From CAZDDB01 sp963843285 (lineage in GTDB: Bacteria; Acidobacteriota; HRBIN11; JAKEFK01): a stretch of 64,000 nucleotides of DNA. This document shows, piece after piece, positions 9,744 through 18,893 of the stretch. Numbering within the stretch: the first letter of the stretch is position 1; each line of letters begins with the position of its first letter. Position numbers and translations under genes: made by a program. The DNA is taken from assembly GCA_963843285.1 (NCBI GenBank), contig CAWJJO010000013.1:62001-126000 (forward strand). The letters run 5' to 3'. The notes under the pieces were generated by a model. The model was not told where the DNA came from and did not search any database. It saw only the letters and a program-made list of their open reading frames with translations.

Positions 9744-10674
9744 GTTTCAGATCCTTGGAACATGTAAGATGATTCCGAAGATATCTTTTGAAGTACCGTA
9801 ACATGGAAATTACAGGCGAGGGGGGGTATGCGTGAAGATCACGACCATAAAAAAATGACCACACACGATTGTCATACCACAGCGTAGAGAACTTCTCTCC
9901 TCGCGACTCCTCGATAGCATCGAGTTCCTGAATGGATGAATACGTCAGGTCACGGTACGCATCGACCCATTTGATTCTCTGGTCATACAATATCCGCCCT
10001 AATCGCTCTTCCCAAACAATCGTAAAGCCATAGGAACCATCACCTTCTACGAGATAACGCGGATGCGCCTTGAACCAATTCAAATATAATTCCGGTCGCA
10101 CGATGAAGTTCCCCCCGTCCACAAAAAAACATTTCCTTTTGGCTCCGGGTAACAATTCTTTGCCGTCACCAAAGAACTCTTTTTTTCTGTTTGTGATTGG
10201 ATTCAATGTACAGATACGCATGCCATACCTGGCAAAGAAAGCGCATCCGACCTGATCATCCAGGAGAAATTGAGCTTCTAGTTGATCCAAATCGAACACG
10301 GCATCCTCTGGGATCGTATCCTCCTTAACGAAATGCTCAAGGTCAAAGTAATGATCTTGAGCAAACGCGCTGTATTGCGGAATCGGGATGGTTTGATCCA
10401 GGAGGCATCGGAAATAGTCTAATTGCGCCCCGAGATTCTGTCCCCAGTTGCGGCGCCGCAGAAAATACAGATTGGCCCCCCAATTCAGTCCGTAAGAGGT
10501 CAAACCATCAGCAATCTCCACCTCCTGTTGCCATCGAGAAACTGGAGAGCAATCTAATATGACTACGCTGTCCCGAAGCTCGTCAAAACCACGAATGCGA
10601 TGAAAGTTCTTTACGAAACTGGAGAGGCGATTGTAATTTGAGACAACCAAGTGAAACCGAGCCATTTTCATCAC
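9694..10674 (-). CDS. Glycosyltransferase-like protein (GT-A type), specific family not recognised
   Basis: A 326-aa protein beginning FHLVVSNYNRLSSFVKNF, the beta-strand/helix opening of GT-A glycosyltransferases. Possible metal or donor motifs are FAQDHYFDLE (DxD-like, about residue 115-122), FFVDGGNFIVRPELY and LVEGDGSYGFTIVWEERLG, the last two resembling acceptor-loop positions of GT2-like enzymes. No signal peptide or membrane segment is evident. The final 15-20 residues run antisense through the end of the convergent membrane protein, so the natural stop may lie earlier or either gene may have lost its original end. It is 20 bases downstream of the next GT gene and probably co-transcribed. 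Confidence 0.6.
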   Translation of the reverse strand: MMKMARFHLVVSNYNRLSSFVKNFHRIRGFDELRDSVVILDCSPVSRWQQEVEIADGLTSYGLNWGANLYFLRRRNWGQNLGAQLDYFRCLLDQTIPIPQYSAFAQDHYFDLEHFVKEDTIPEDAVFDLDQLEAQFLLDDQVGCAFFARYGMRICTLNPITNRKKEFFGDGKELLPGAKRKCFFVDGGNFIVRPELYLNWFKAHPRYLVEGDGSYGFTIVWEERLGRILYDQRIKWVDAYRDLTYSSIQELDAIEESRGEKFSTLWYDNRVWSFFYGRDLHAYPPSPVISMLRYFKRYLRNHLTCSKDLKLTLIQPSLSIEECRKP

Positions 10675-10694
10675 TTGTTACTTAGAGTTATATC

Positions 10695-11819
10695 TCAAGT
10701 CCGCGCTTTATAAATGGTTCGTTTCAGCGGCCGGAACAGAATGCCCAAGAATCTTCTGAGATAACGCTTGAACGGTTTCGCATGATAGAGAATAAACAGG
10801 TAGATTCGCAACATGCGTCGCTCCAAGGTATAGCGGAAGGAGCTTAACAACCTCTCGATGTCGTCAACCGGACGCAATGGCTCCTGGATATGCCCCGCAT
10901 TCAAATCCTGCTGCAGCATCTCAATCTGCGTGGGATGTGATCCTTCGTAACGCTCTAACCACTGAAAGTGAGGACGGCCCGCTTCGCCGATAAAGAGAGG
11001 GTCCTTTAGAGTAAGATAACTATCCTTCAGCCAGCGCTCATTGTTCTGGAAAACAGCAGACCACTGCACATTCGAATAGTATCCTACCTTTTGGCGGGCC
11101 TGCTTCGGCAGAACATAAGAATAATGAAGCAGGTGGATTCCCATCCGTTGCATTTTCTTATGTGAAATCCATTTGAGATGATGCAGGTCACGTCCTTGTT
11201 CATCTAGAACTGTAGGTGGACGATGGGCAACGTACTGGTAGCCCTTTTTCCATCGAAACAATCGGTGAATACAGGGAAAGTCATACAAGAACCAGGGTCC
11301 TGTTTCCTGGTAATCAAATCCTCCCCAAAACTGCTTATAAGGAAAAGAGACTGCGGTTATGTCAGGATCCGATACTAGCATGTCTGATATCCTGCGCATG
11401 TCCTTTTGCAGATAAAATTCGTCGTAATCCACCTGCCACAACCAATCTCCCGTCGCGCGACGAGCATAAGCCTGGGACATTTCGTCCTTTTCATTCCAAA
11501 AACCATTCGGATCCCCTTCATCTTCCGCGGTTACAATCACGAGTTTGTTTTCCGGATCCTCCTCCTTTTTGAATCGTTTGAGCGTGTTACACGTACCATC
11601 TGTAGAATGACCGTCTGGGGTAGACAGAGATGCAGCTGCTAAGCAAGCACCTTCGACGACTATGATCTGGTAAGCGAATGGATACAATGCGCGTAAATTA
11701 TATTTCAGAAAGGGTTCGCCATTCAGGACGATCATCCCGAATGTAATACGCGGGTAAAATTCGAATCGATTCACGACATCCGACTCATCTATAATACACA
11801 GAAATACACAGAACGGCAT
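10695..11819 (-). CDS. GT2-like glycosyltransferase
   Basis: GT-A glycosyltransferase of about 375 aa. It shows PRITFGMIVLNGEPFLKYNLRALYP, a classical N-terminal strand, the acidic EGACLAAASL..DGHSTDGT nucleotide-binding segment, and DWLWQVDYDEFY, the DxD-type metal site. A basic, amphipathic C-terminus (about residues 340-375) may sit on the membrane. Several starts are possible: TTG 11834, ATG 11819, GTG 11774 or ATG 11735; 11819 keeps the whole conserved region. The leftward direction and the 20-base gap to the downstream gene suggest a two-gene unit at the right border of the glycan cluster. Confidence 0.75.
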   Translation of the reverse strand: MPFCVFLCIIDESDVVNRFEFYPRITFGMIVLNGEPFLKYNLRALYPFAYQIIVVEGACLAAASLSTPDGHSTDGTCNTLKRFKKEEDPENKLVIVTAEDEGDPNGFWNEKDEMSQAYARRATGDWLWQVDYDEFYLQKDMRRISDMLVSDPDITAVSFPYKQFWGGFDYQETGPWFLYDFPCIHRLFRWKKGYQYVAHRPPTVLDEQGRDLHHLKWISHKKMQRMGIHLLHYSYVLPKQARQKVGYYSNVQWSAVFQNNERWLKDSYLTLKDPLFIGEAGRPHFQWLERYEGSHPTQIEMLQQDLNAGHIQEPLRPVDDIERLLSSFRYTLERRMLRIYLFILYHAKPFKRYLRRFLGILFRPLKRTIYKART

Positions 11820-11923
11820 TGTCGGATTGGACAACTAGAAATGCCAAAATAATTTTGAGGATGAGTCTGAAACCGGAACAATCCGTCGGAACTGTGAAAG
11901 CGAAATGCTATCCGATGACTGTC

Positions 11924-12328
11924 CTACGACGCGCCCATTTCCTTAAAGACGCCGGTGAAATTCCAGCCGTCCCATCCCTCGACAATTTTGCCGTCATGAA
12001 AACGCAGCCATGTGAGTCCAACAAAGGACATGTGCTTATTGGTCGGCGTCAATCCAAACGCTTCGCCTGTGTGCGTGCCTTCGGATCTCCAACGGATCAC
12101 AACGTTGTTTCCTTCACCCACAATATCTTGTAAAAAGAGATGCAAATCAGGAAACGCTTTCAAGAAATTCCCCCGCATGGTCAGAAACTGTTTTGGCCCG
12201 CGCACAGTTCCTATGGCAAGATGAGCAATGCAGTTCTCGGTCATTAAATCGGTTATCACCTGGTCGTTGCGTTCGTTCCAGCCGGATTCAAACCAAAGGC
12301 GCGCAGATTCCACATTCTTCGTTATCAT
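11924..12328 (-). CDS. SnoaL-like / ester-cyclase-fold protein
   Basis: A 134-aa single-domain protein of the NTF2-like SnoaL superfamily: SARLWFESGWNERNDQVITDL at the N-terminus, the characteristic GPKQFLTMRGNFLKAFPDLHL, then VVIRWRSEGTHTGEAFGLTPT and FVGLTWLRFHDGKIVEGWDGWN. Members are small cyclases, isomerases or ligand-binding proteins of varied and often unknown role, so no substrate is proposed. The length is normal for the family and all core strands are present. It lies 16 bases downstream of the EAL gene stop in the same direction and could be its operon partner. Confidence 0.8.
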   Translation of the reverse strand: MITKNVESARLWFESGWNERNDQVITDLMTENCIAHLAIGTVRGPKQFLTMRGNFLKAFPDLHLFLQDIVGEGNNVVIRWRSEGTHTGEAFGLTPTNKHMSFVGLTWLRFHDGKIVEGWDGWNFTGVFKEMGAS

Positions 12329-12344
12329 GATACCTATATGCCGA

Positions 12345-13148
12345 CTAGAACATTTGCGGGAAATTCGAAGTACTCGTACAATCCGACTGTAGTGCAGAGT
12401 AGAGACGCATCTCTCTGGTGTAACTCATTTCCGCTCTCGGCTTCGCCAGCAAGAAGCCCTGGCCAAGCCGGACACCGAGTTCTCGAAGCATTTGAAAATC
12501 CTCCACCGTTTCAATGCCTTCTGCGATGGTAAAAGCCAGACCTTTTGAGAGTTCCAATAATAGACTAACGACCTTCTGCTTCAAGATATTCGTAGAAATA
12601 TCCTGAACAATGCGGTTGCTTATTTTCAAAAACTCCGGACGAAATTCCACGATCGAATCAAGATCGCTATACCCGCTGCCGATATCATCGAGCGCGATTC
12701 TGAACCCTAAGTCTCGTAAGTAGTTCAAATTCCTTTTCAAGGAATCCCCTTTATGTATGTTGTAACGCTCGGTCAGCTCAATCACAAAATTCCGTGGATC
12801 GATTTCTTTCAGCGATTGAAAAATGGGCAATGTCCTGAAATCCTCCGTTTCCAGCAGTATGGGTTCGAGATTAAAAAACATATAGAACCCGGGATCGGAG
12901 CATTCAAGAACATTTGTAAGTAAAGTCATCTGACACTCTCTTTCGAGTTGAAAGAGCAGGTCCCATCGGCGGGCTTCCCGGAATAACGCTTCCGGAGTTT
13001 CGTAGACGGTTTTTAAAGGACCGCGCGAAAGAGACTCAAATCCAAAGAGGTGACCCTCACTGAGTTCAACGATCGGCTGAAAATGAGTTCGCAGCTGATT
13101 CGTTTCTATGATTGACGCAAAGTCATCCTTACTCGGATAAAGTGGCAC
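12345..13148 (-). CDS. Stand-alone EAL c-di-GMP phosphodiesterase
   Basis: A 267-aa protein consisting almost only of an EAL domain (about residues 15-245). Catalytic positions are present: Glu38 of ESL (in place of EAL), Asn93 in FNLEP, Glu124 in IELTER, the metal pair Asp154-Asp155 in ALDDIGSGYS, Lys175 in LKIS, Glu210 in AEGIET and Gln230 in GQGFLLAKP. It should therefore hydrolyse cyclic di-GMP to pGpG in the cytoplasm. No sensory domain is attached, so control is probably transcriptional or by partner proteins. It lies downstream of the sigma54 regulator, secreted peptide and 74-aa gene, all leftward, separated from them by a 291-base gap with two perfect dyads. Confidence 0.9.
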   Translation of the reverse strand: MPLYPSKDDFASIIETNQLRTHFQPIVELSEGHLFGFESLSRGPLKTVYETPEALFREARRWDLLFQLERECQMTLLTNVLECSDPGFYMFFNLEPILLETEDFRTLPIFQSLKEIDPRNFVIELTERYNIHKGDSLKRNLNYLRDLGFRIALDDIGSGYSDLDSIVEFRPEFLKISNRIVQDISTNILKQKVVSLLLELSKGLAFTIAEGIETVEDFQMLRELGVRLGQGFLLAKPRAEMSYTREMRLYSALQSDCTSTSNFPQMF

Positions 13149-13348
13149 GATTCCCCCGCCTTTCGCATGATATTAGCCGATCTTCTTAAAGCACAAGTCG
13201 TGCCAGCTGTGACAGGATTCCTATAAGTTATTCGAAATAAAAAACTTAGATAGGATAGAGCCCGGCCAGAGGGGGTTCGATGAACTGTGCACGGAATTGG
13301 CAGTCCTGGAACCGGACAAACCTACGTCCTGGTCGAGAAAAGCCACTT

Positions 13349-13418
13349 TTGGCAGTGTGTTTAGTCGGAGACACCACTGCCAATATCGTTAACACCTGTC
13401 TCGGTAAAAGGTGTTAAC
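13349..13418. repeat. Two tandem perfect inverted repeats in the 13149-13439 intergenic gap
   Basis: First dyad: TTGGCAGTG at 13349-13357 against CACTGCCAA at 13375-13383 (9 bp, 17-base spacer). Second: GTTAACACCT at 13388-13397 against AGGTGTTAAC at 13409-13418 (10 bp, 11-base loop). They sit between the 74-aa gene and the EAL gene on the leftward transcript. Neither is followed by a clean T tract, so they may be protein-binding sites or an RNA structure and not simple terminators. The rest of this gap holds no gene that I can see. Confidence 0.6.
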
Positions 13419-13439
13419 CCGAATCAGCTACAAGAAGAG

Positions 13440-13664
13440 TTAACTTACCCTTAATATCTGATTGCGACTCATGCAGAACGCGTCTCCGGCACTCAACTGA
13501 ATGCTGTAAACAGATTCGTTAAAATCCTTCAGCAAAGTCGCAGTCATTCCGTTTCTGTAGCGAATTGTTTTCTGGATGATCCCCTGAGACGAGGAAACAC
13601 GAGATTCTTCGATCGACTCGATCTCCTGATCCTCAGGTAGTTCAAGAATAACCTGTGTTTTCAT
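13440..13664 (-). CDS. Small 74-aa hypothetical protein
   Basis: A 74-aa acidic-to-neutral soluble protein with no signal peptide, beginning MKTQVILELPEDQEIESIEE. The middle (IIQKTIRYRNGMTATLLKDF) has alternating hydrophobic residues suggestive of beta strands. I do not recognise the family. It starts 17 bases after the stop of the 50-aa secreted peptide, on the same strand, which argues for co-translation and a shared role. The ribosome-binding site is weak (GCGGA about 9 bases upstream). Coding status is supported mainly by position and plausible composition. Confidence 0.45.
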   Translation of the reverse strand: MKTQVILELPEDQEIESIEESRVSSSQGIIQKTIRYRNGMTATLLKDFNESVYSIQLSAGDAFCMSRNQILRVS

Positions 13665-13681
13665 ATTCGATCCGCAGTGAT

Positions 13682-13834
13682 CTAGTAGAACAGGTTATTC
13701 CACAGGCTGCTGATTGTCTGCATCCACGTCGAAGTTAAGCATGCGTCGTGTTTCTGCGGAACGATTGTGTCGCCGGCAAAACTCGTCGCGGTGATCGTGA
13801 GAATCAGTAGCGCTGCTGCAATTCCTTTTTTCAT
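13682..13834 (-). CDS. 50-aa secreted mini-protein
   Basis: ATG at 13834 is preceded by GGAGG with a four-base spacer, an excellent ribosome-binding site. The translation opens MKKGIAAALLILTITATSFA, a textbook Sec signal peptide with cleavage expected after SFA. Only about 30 residues would be exported: GDTIVPQKHDACLTS and an aromatic C-terminal stretch ending SLWNNLFY, with a single Cys. It lies between the sigma54/kinase regulator (280 bases upstream, a stretch in which I see no other gene) and the 74-aa gene (17 bases downstream). A signalling or envelope-attached peptide are both possible. The family is not recognised. Confidence 0.6.
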   Translation of the reverse strand: MKKGIAAALLILTITATSFAGDTIVPQKHDACLTSTWMQTISSLWNNLFY

Positions 13835-14114
13835 CGAACCTCCAATAAGGTTTTTTCAATTGGTTTGTTGTTACTTGAAAATAAGTGAGTACTTCGCTTG
13901 CTCCTTAATTCTTCTCGAACAGAGATTTCAGGATGCAAATACGAATGGCTTCAGAATCGGCAAGAGAATGGTAAGATCGTCTCTTTGGGAGTCGTCAAGG
14001 CAGTCCCTGAATCACTTAGATGCCCTGGGGATTTCCCTGTTCGGGAGGCCATCCAATACTTTCGCATCGTTCAATAAGCTGTCCCAGCATGAGCACGCCC
14101 TACTTCCCCCGGGC

Positions 14115-17100
14115 TTAAGAGACCTTTTTGCTTACACCGTGCATCTTCATTTTTCCGTAAAGCCCGTTGCGAGTCAAGCCCAGGGCCTTCGCGGTTTGTA
14201 GTATGTTCCACTTATTCTTCTGAAGGGCCTCGAGGATGATTTGCTTTTCCCGCTCTTTCAGAGTCTCTGTTTTCCGCGCCGGGAATTCCTTGCCTGTTCT
14301 GATCTCCGGGTCAACTTCATCCAGGGGGATCCATTCCTTCTCCGTTAAGGCCACTACTCGTTCAACTTCGTTTTTCAGCTGGCGGGCGTTTCCCGGCCAC
14401 TCATAGCGCTTGAAACACTCCACTGTTTCCGGCGTAAAGCCCAAAATCCTTTTTCTGCTTGCCAGAAGTGATGTCCTCAGGAAGTGAGTTGCCAGCAATG
14501 GAATATCCTCAGCTCGTTCTCGCAGAGGTGGAAGTTGGATTTGAACTCCTTTGATTCTGTAAAATAAATCTTCCCGGAATTGATCCTTTTTTACGAGTTG
14601 TTGAAGATTTCTGTTTGTCGCGAGTATGATTCGCGCATTCGATCGAAGTGTTTCGTGCCCGCCAACACGCCGGAACTCTCCTTCCTGGAGCACGCGTAGA
14701 AGTTTTGCCTGCATGGAATGCGGCATGTCCCCGATTTCATCCAGAAACAATGTGCCGGATTTGGCCTGTTCAAACAGACCTTTTTTCATTGAATCGGCGC
14801 CGGTGAAGGCTCCTTTCTCATGCCCGAAAAGCTCGCTTTCGAGTAAAGTCTTGGTGATAGCTGAACAATTGATGGCAATGAAGGAACCGCTTTTCCGTGA
14901 TCCGCAATAGTGAAGCACGCGGGCAATCAATTCCTTTCCGGTGCCTGTCTCGCCTGTGATTAGAACGGGAATCTCCGCGTTGAGCAATTGGTGGACCGAC
15001 TTCAAAACAGACATCAAAGCATCGCTGTTCCCGATAATTTCCGGAAACGAGGATAGCCCGAGAGACGACCGCAGTTGCAGGTTTTCTGCCATTGATTTCT
15101 CCAGAATCAGAGTTTTATTGAGAACGAGCGCGATCAACGAAGCAAAGATCTCCAACAATACGGACTCAGTCTTTCCAAGCGTTTCTACACCTTCGCGACT
15201 GTCCAGATACAAAACACCGATCAGCCGGTTTTGCGCGCGCAGTGGAAGACAGACAATACTCATAATCCGGCCTGCAACAATACTCGGTCGTGTATTCAGA
15301 TAAGGGTCTGCAACCGCATCAAGCGCAACATAAGGCTTGTGAGATTGCGCGGCGGCCTCGACCGCGGATTTGCTGATCTCGTACATCTCCTGAACTGTTG
15401 TTTCATCGATCGTGGTGGACTTGAAGATGCGCGGAGGTTCGTCCATTACAATCAGCATCGCGCGTTCCATATCGCTAAATTCCAGGGAAACGGAGAGAAT
15501 TTTTGAAATCATTACTTCCGGATCCGGTTCAACCAGTACTTCCTTGATCATCTGCAGGATTTTGTAGGGAAGCCGGTCGGCCATCCGGTTGATGAAATCT
15601 TCGGGATTGTTCACGGTGAAGCTTTCCTTTGTGAGATTTAGAATTTCTTTTCTGGCGCCGAGTCTTGAGAATATATTGAATGCCGAGCTTGAAGCAAGAT
15701 GCGCTTTCTCGTAGTGATCTTTTCGCAAATGGTACTGTGCTTTGAGTTGGTAGGTTTTCGCAAGCCAGAACGCCGACGGAAGATTGCGGAAGATGCGCTC
15801 GGCCTCATGAAGAGCTTCCTTGCAGCCGTCTATCGAATCGGCAGGAGCGGTCAGCTTCCACGTTGCGATGCAATATTCATGCAGCGCTTTTTCAAAACTG
15901 TCCGGGGAATTGTCCTTGGTCCGATCCAAAAAGTCTTTTGCTTTTTGAAACAATCCCTTGCGGATCCATACCAGGGCAATCAACAATTGTGTGCGAAGGA
16001 GATTTGCATTTGTTCCTGTCTCGCCAAAGAGGCGTTCGGCAAATTTCAAGTGGATTTCAGCATTTCGAAAATGATTGGAGAGCAGATAGGTGACTCCAAG
16101 AGATTCCTGTGCCTCCGCCAATTGGACCCTCCAATTCATCTCCTTGTGGATGGTGATGGCTTCCCTCAGCGAACGGATTGCTTTTGAAAACCGGTTTTGG
16201 AAAGCGTATTGCAGTCCGGCATTTGCCTTTGCAATCGCGTAAGTCCCTTTGAATCCCGAAGCCCCGGCTGCTCTGGCGGATCTTGTGTACAGCCGGATGG
16301 CGCGATCCGTTCTTCCTTCCAGCTCGAACGTGACAGCCATGTTATTCAGTACAGCGCAGAAAATGTACTGATTCCGGTTCATGCGACTGAGATGCAGGCT
16401 CTGATGATATTGTTCTCTCGCTTCCTTTAGCCGCCCGTCTTGTTTGTAGACAAGTCCCAGGTTCAACAAAGCAATGCTGAGCCGATCTGTATCCTGTCTC
16501 CTGTTAAATATTCGAATCGCGCGAAGAAGCCAGTTCCTGGCAGCGCTGAGTTTGCCGAGCCTCATCAGGACCATCGCAAGAGTCATGTACGAATTCGGCA
16601 GAAAGGTATGCCGCGTGCGAATTGCCATCCTGAGCTCCGCGGCAGCTTCCTTGAATTCGCCTTGATAGAAATGAACGACGCCGAGATGGTTGTGCGCAAG
16701 ACTCCGGATTCGGTCGCTGGCTGTTTCTGCAAGCAATTGCTTGGAGAGTTTCACCGCTTCTTCCAGTTTCAGTTGCTGGACGTGAAAAAAGGCGAGTCGT
16801 GCAACAAAGTATTCGCGCGCGTTCTTGTGTTGTTTCCGAATTGTGCGTTGAACGATTCGCGCCGCCATTCGTTCTGCAGAAGCGGGATGATTCGTACGGT
16901 GATGGAATTCAAGATAGAGATCCGCGAGACGGTACGACATGCCGAATCTTTTGCGGATTTGCCGCAACAACTTCCTGGCAGCCTGGAACTGCGCATGCCG
17001 GAGAGAGTGCATAAGGAGCGCGAACAGCCGGCGTTTGCTGAGTCTGGCGCCGCTCATGTGTCCTTTCCAGTAGTATTCCATCCCAAGGCTGATTTGCTGC

Positions 17101-18857
17101 TGTCGTTCCGCCTGTCTGGCCGCGCGTAGCGCATACAGCGCGGCGAGTCGATGTTTTCTCGCCAATCTTGCGACGTGGTGGAGGATCACGGCATCTCCTT
17201 GTCCGGACCATGCAGACAACAGATTTGTTGCAATATCCCGGATGCGATCCTTGCGCAAACGGCCCAGAACGGTTGCCGGCGGGACGGACAGGTGATAACG
17301 ATCCTGATACTTTTGCAGAAAGCCCCCGGACTGCAGTCGTTCCATCAAAAGACTCTGCTTTTGATCCTTGAGCGGCAACGATCTTGCCAGCACATCGCTC
17401 TCTAATGAGCCACCGGCGATCGCAAGGCAGGCCAGCACACGCATTTCTTGCGTACCGACGGAATCCAACGTTACAGGTAAACGGACCGCTTTCGCAGCCG
17501 CCGGCCAGTAGGGGAATCCTTCTGCCGGTAAATCCCTTCGTAGCGCCTCTACCACTTGCTCTCCGGTTACAAACTTCCCGGACCTAAACTTTGTGAATCT
17601 GTCATCCTTCCGGGCATGAGAGGGAAGGATGTCTAGCAAAAGATTTTCCAGACTCTCGGGATTCAATACCGGAGGCTCTATTCTTGTATAGATTTCTTCG
17701 GGCAGATCGGGTGACATTTTCGCCGCGGTAATCAATACGAAGAATGAGGAGGATTGCGACAGACACGACATCGCGTAGGCAAACGATGATCTATCCGGCG
17801 GAGAAGGCACATGCGCTGCATGAAAAATCAGGAAACATCTCTCTTCCAGTTTCAGTTTCCACAGTTCTTCAATCGTCGGCAGGAAATCCGATGGAGCTTG
17901 CGACACAAAAGAGTGCAAGAGATTCACAAAGCATCCAGTCACGTCCTGGTGTTGAAGATCGAAGTGGAAGGAAGGAATTCCGTTTTTCCAGCAATGCAAC
18001 AGTGCCTGATTTTCTAACTGGTGGAGGGCCGTCTCGCTGGACGATGTCACGAACAAAATTGGTTTTTCGGAAGAAAAATTGTACGGAAACGAAGAATGAT
18101 CCGGTAGGGGAAAGAACAGAAACGTCCCTTTCGCGGCAGGCAGTAAGAGTCTGTCCCAGAGTTCATCCGCAGATTCAATGCGCTGATTCGGTTCGAAGGC
18201 CGTCATTTCGGACAGAAGGGATTTCCAATAACCATCCAGTTCTTCGCAGTTCTTCTGAAGTCCTTGTAAGGTGAGAATGTCAGGAGGGAAGTCCCATTCT
18301 TGCTGCGGGAAGAAGAGATGCAAAAGCAGCATTCCCAGGGCAAAAATATCTGAGCGTTGATCAAAGCGGCGCCCTACAAGCCGTTCCGGCGAAATGTACG
18401 GAAACGTACCGGAAAAGACTGAGGAAGAATGATCTGCAAAGGAAGAGCACAGCCCGAGATCGAGGACACGAATTTCGGAATCCAACACCAGAAAATGATC
18501 CGGTTTGAAATCGTTGTAAAGAAAACGGCGATGGTGCAGGAAGGAAAGGAATTCGGCAATCTGGATCACGACTCGCTGGAAATTCTCGGCGGATCTGTTG
18601 TTGCGCGCCCATTCCAGCAACGAGGGAGCTTGAATTTCAGGAAAAGCGGAATAGGGTCCTAATTCCGGATGAATCCCAAAATCAAATGGCTTCAGGATAT
18701 AGGGATGATTCCATTCGAGCGCCCAGTTCGCTTCCCGCTGAATCATGTCACCGGTTTTCAAAATGCATTGTTTGCCGGTGATCCGGTCTTTCGCGCGAAG
18801 CACCCGCGCCTGGGCTCCCTCAGCAACAACCTCCCCGATCTTGTATCGGTAAATCAT
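14115..18857 (-). CDS. Giant Ser/Thr-kinase-like / STAND-like / TPR / GAF / sigma54 AAA+ / Fis regulator
   Basis: A 1580-aa regulator. Residues 1-260: protein-kinase fold with Lys34 (CILK), catalytic-loop YNDFKPDH (Asp116 and Lys118 kept, Mg-binding Asn replaced by His121) and DLG at 133-135. About 265-560: a region placed like the ATPase of PknK/MalT-type proteins but without a clear Walker A. About 570-1080: many TPR-type helices. About 1110-1260: GAF. 1271-1510: sigma54 AAA+ with Walker A GETGTGKE and GAFTGA at 1349-1354, needed to contact sigma54. 1540-1580: Fis-type helix-turn-helix (ILQTAKALGLTRNGLYGKM). It should activate sigma54 promoters in response to ligands or proteins sensed upstream. 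The degenerate catalytic loop raises the possibility of a pseudokinase. Confidence 0.9.
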   Translation of the reverse strand: MIYRYKIGEVVAEGAQARVLRAKDRITGKQCILKTGDMIQREANWALEWNHPYILKPFDFGIHPELGPYSAFPEIQAPSLLEWARNNRSAENFQRVVIQIAEFLSFLHHRRFLYNDFKPDHFLVLDSEIRVLDLGLCSSFADHSSSVFSGTFPYISPERLVGRRFDQRSDIFALGMLLLHLFFPQQEWDFPPDILTLQGLQKNCEELDGYWKSLLSEMTAFEPNQRIESADELWDRLLLPAAKGTFLFFPLPDHSSFPYNFSSEKPILFVTSSSETALHQLENQALLHCWKNGIPSFHFDLQHQDVTGCFVNLLHSFVSQAPSDFLPTIEELWKLKLEERCFLIFHAAHVPSPPDRSSFAYAMSCLSQSSSFFVLITAAKMSPDLPEEIYTRIEPPVLNPESLENLLLDILPSHARKDDRFTKFRSGKFVTGEQVVEALRRDLPAEGFPYWPAAAKAVRLPVTLDSVGTQEMRVLACLAIAGGSLESDVLARSLPLKDQKQSLLMERLQSGGFLQKYQDRYHLSVPPATVLGRLRKDRIRDIATNLLSAWSGQGDAVILHHVARLARKHRLAALYALRAARQAERQQQISLGMEYYWKGHMSGARLSKRRLFALLMHSLRHAQFQAARKLLRQIRKRFGMSYRLADLYLEFHHRTNHPASAERMAARIVQRTIRKQHKNAREYFVARLAFFHVQQLKLEEAVKLSKQLLAETASDRIRSLAHNHLGVVHFYQGEFKEAAAELRMAIRTRHTFLPNSYMTLAMVLMRLGKLSAARNWLLRAIRIFNRRQDTDRLSIALLNLGLVYKQDGRLKEAREQYHQSLHLSRMNRNQYIFCAVLNNMAVTFELEGRTDRAIRLYTRSARAAGASGFKGTYAIAKANAGLQYAFQNRFSKAIRSLREAITIHKEMNWRVQLAEAQESLGVTYLLSNHFRNAEIHLKFAERLFGETGTNANLLRTQLLIALVWIRKGLFQKAKDFLDRTKDNSPDSFEKALHEYCIATWKLTAPADSIDGCKEALHEAERIFRNLPSAFWLAKTYQLKAQYHLRKDHYEKAHLASSSAFNIFSRLGARKEILNLTKESFTVNNPEDFINRMADRLPYKILQMIKEVLVEPDPEVMISKILSVSLEFSDMERAMLIVMDEPPRIFKSTTIDETTVQEMYEISKSAVEAAAQSHKPYVALDAVADPYLNTRPSIVAGRIMSIVCLPLRAQNRLIGVLYLDSREGVETLGKTESVLLEIFASLIALVLNKTLILEKSMAENLQLRSSLGLSSFPEIIGNSDALMSVLKSVHQLLNAEIPVLITGETGTGKELIARVLHYCGSRKSGSFIAINCSAITKTLLESELFGHEKGAFTGADSMKKGLFEQAKSGTLFLDEIGDMPHSMQAKLLRVLQEGEFRRVGGHETLRSNARIILATNRNLQQLVKKDQFREDLFYRIKGVQIQLPPLRERAEDIPLLATHFLRTSLLASRKRILGFTPETVECFKRYEWPGNARQLKNEVERVVALTEKEWIPLDEVDPEIRTGKEFPARKTETLKEREKQIILEALQKNKWNILQTAKALGLTRNGLYGKMKMHGVSKKVS

Positions 18858-18893
18858 CGCTTTTATAATTTTAGCACGAATACATTCGCAGAT

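Noticed and set aside
13261..13390. Possible c-di-GMP (GEMM-like) riboswitch core (GGACAAACC ... GAAAAGCCAC) near the EAL gene
   Set aside because: It is on the plus strand, whereas the EAL gene is on the minus strand, and the stems and tetraloop of the motif do not form.
14070..14086. TGGGACAGCTTATTGA on the minus strand as a sigma54 promoter for the 50-aa peptide gene
   Set aside because: The GG and the TTG-type element are one base too far apart and the GC of the -12 element is missing; sigma54 promoters tolerate neither.
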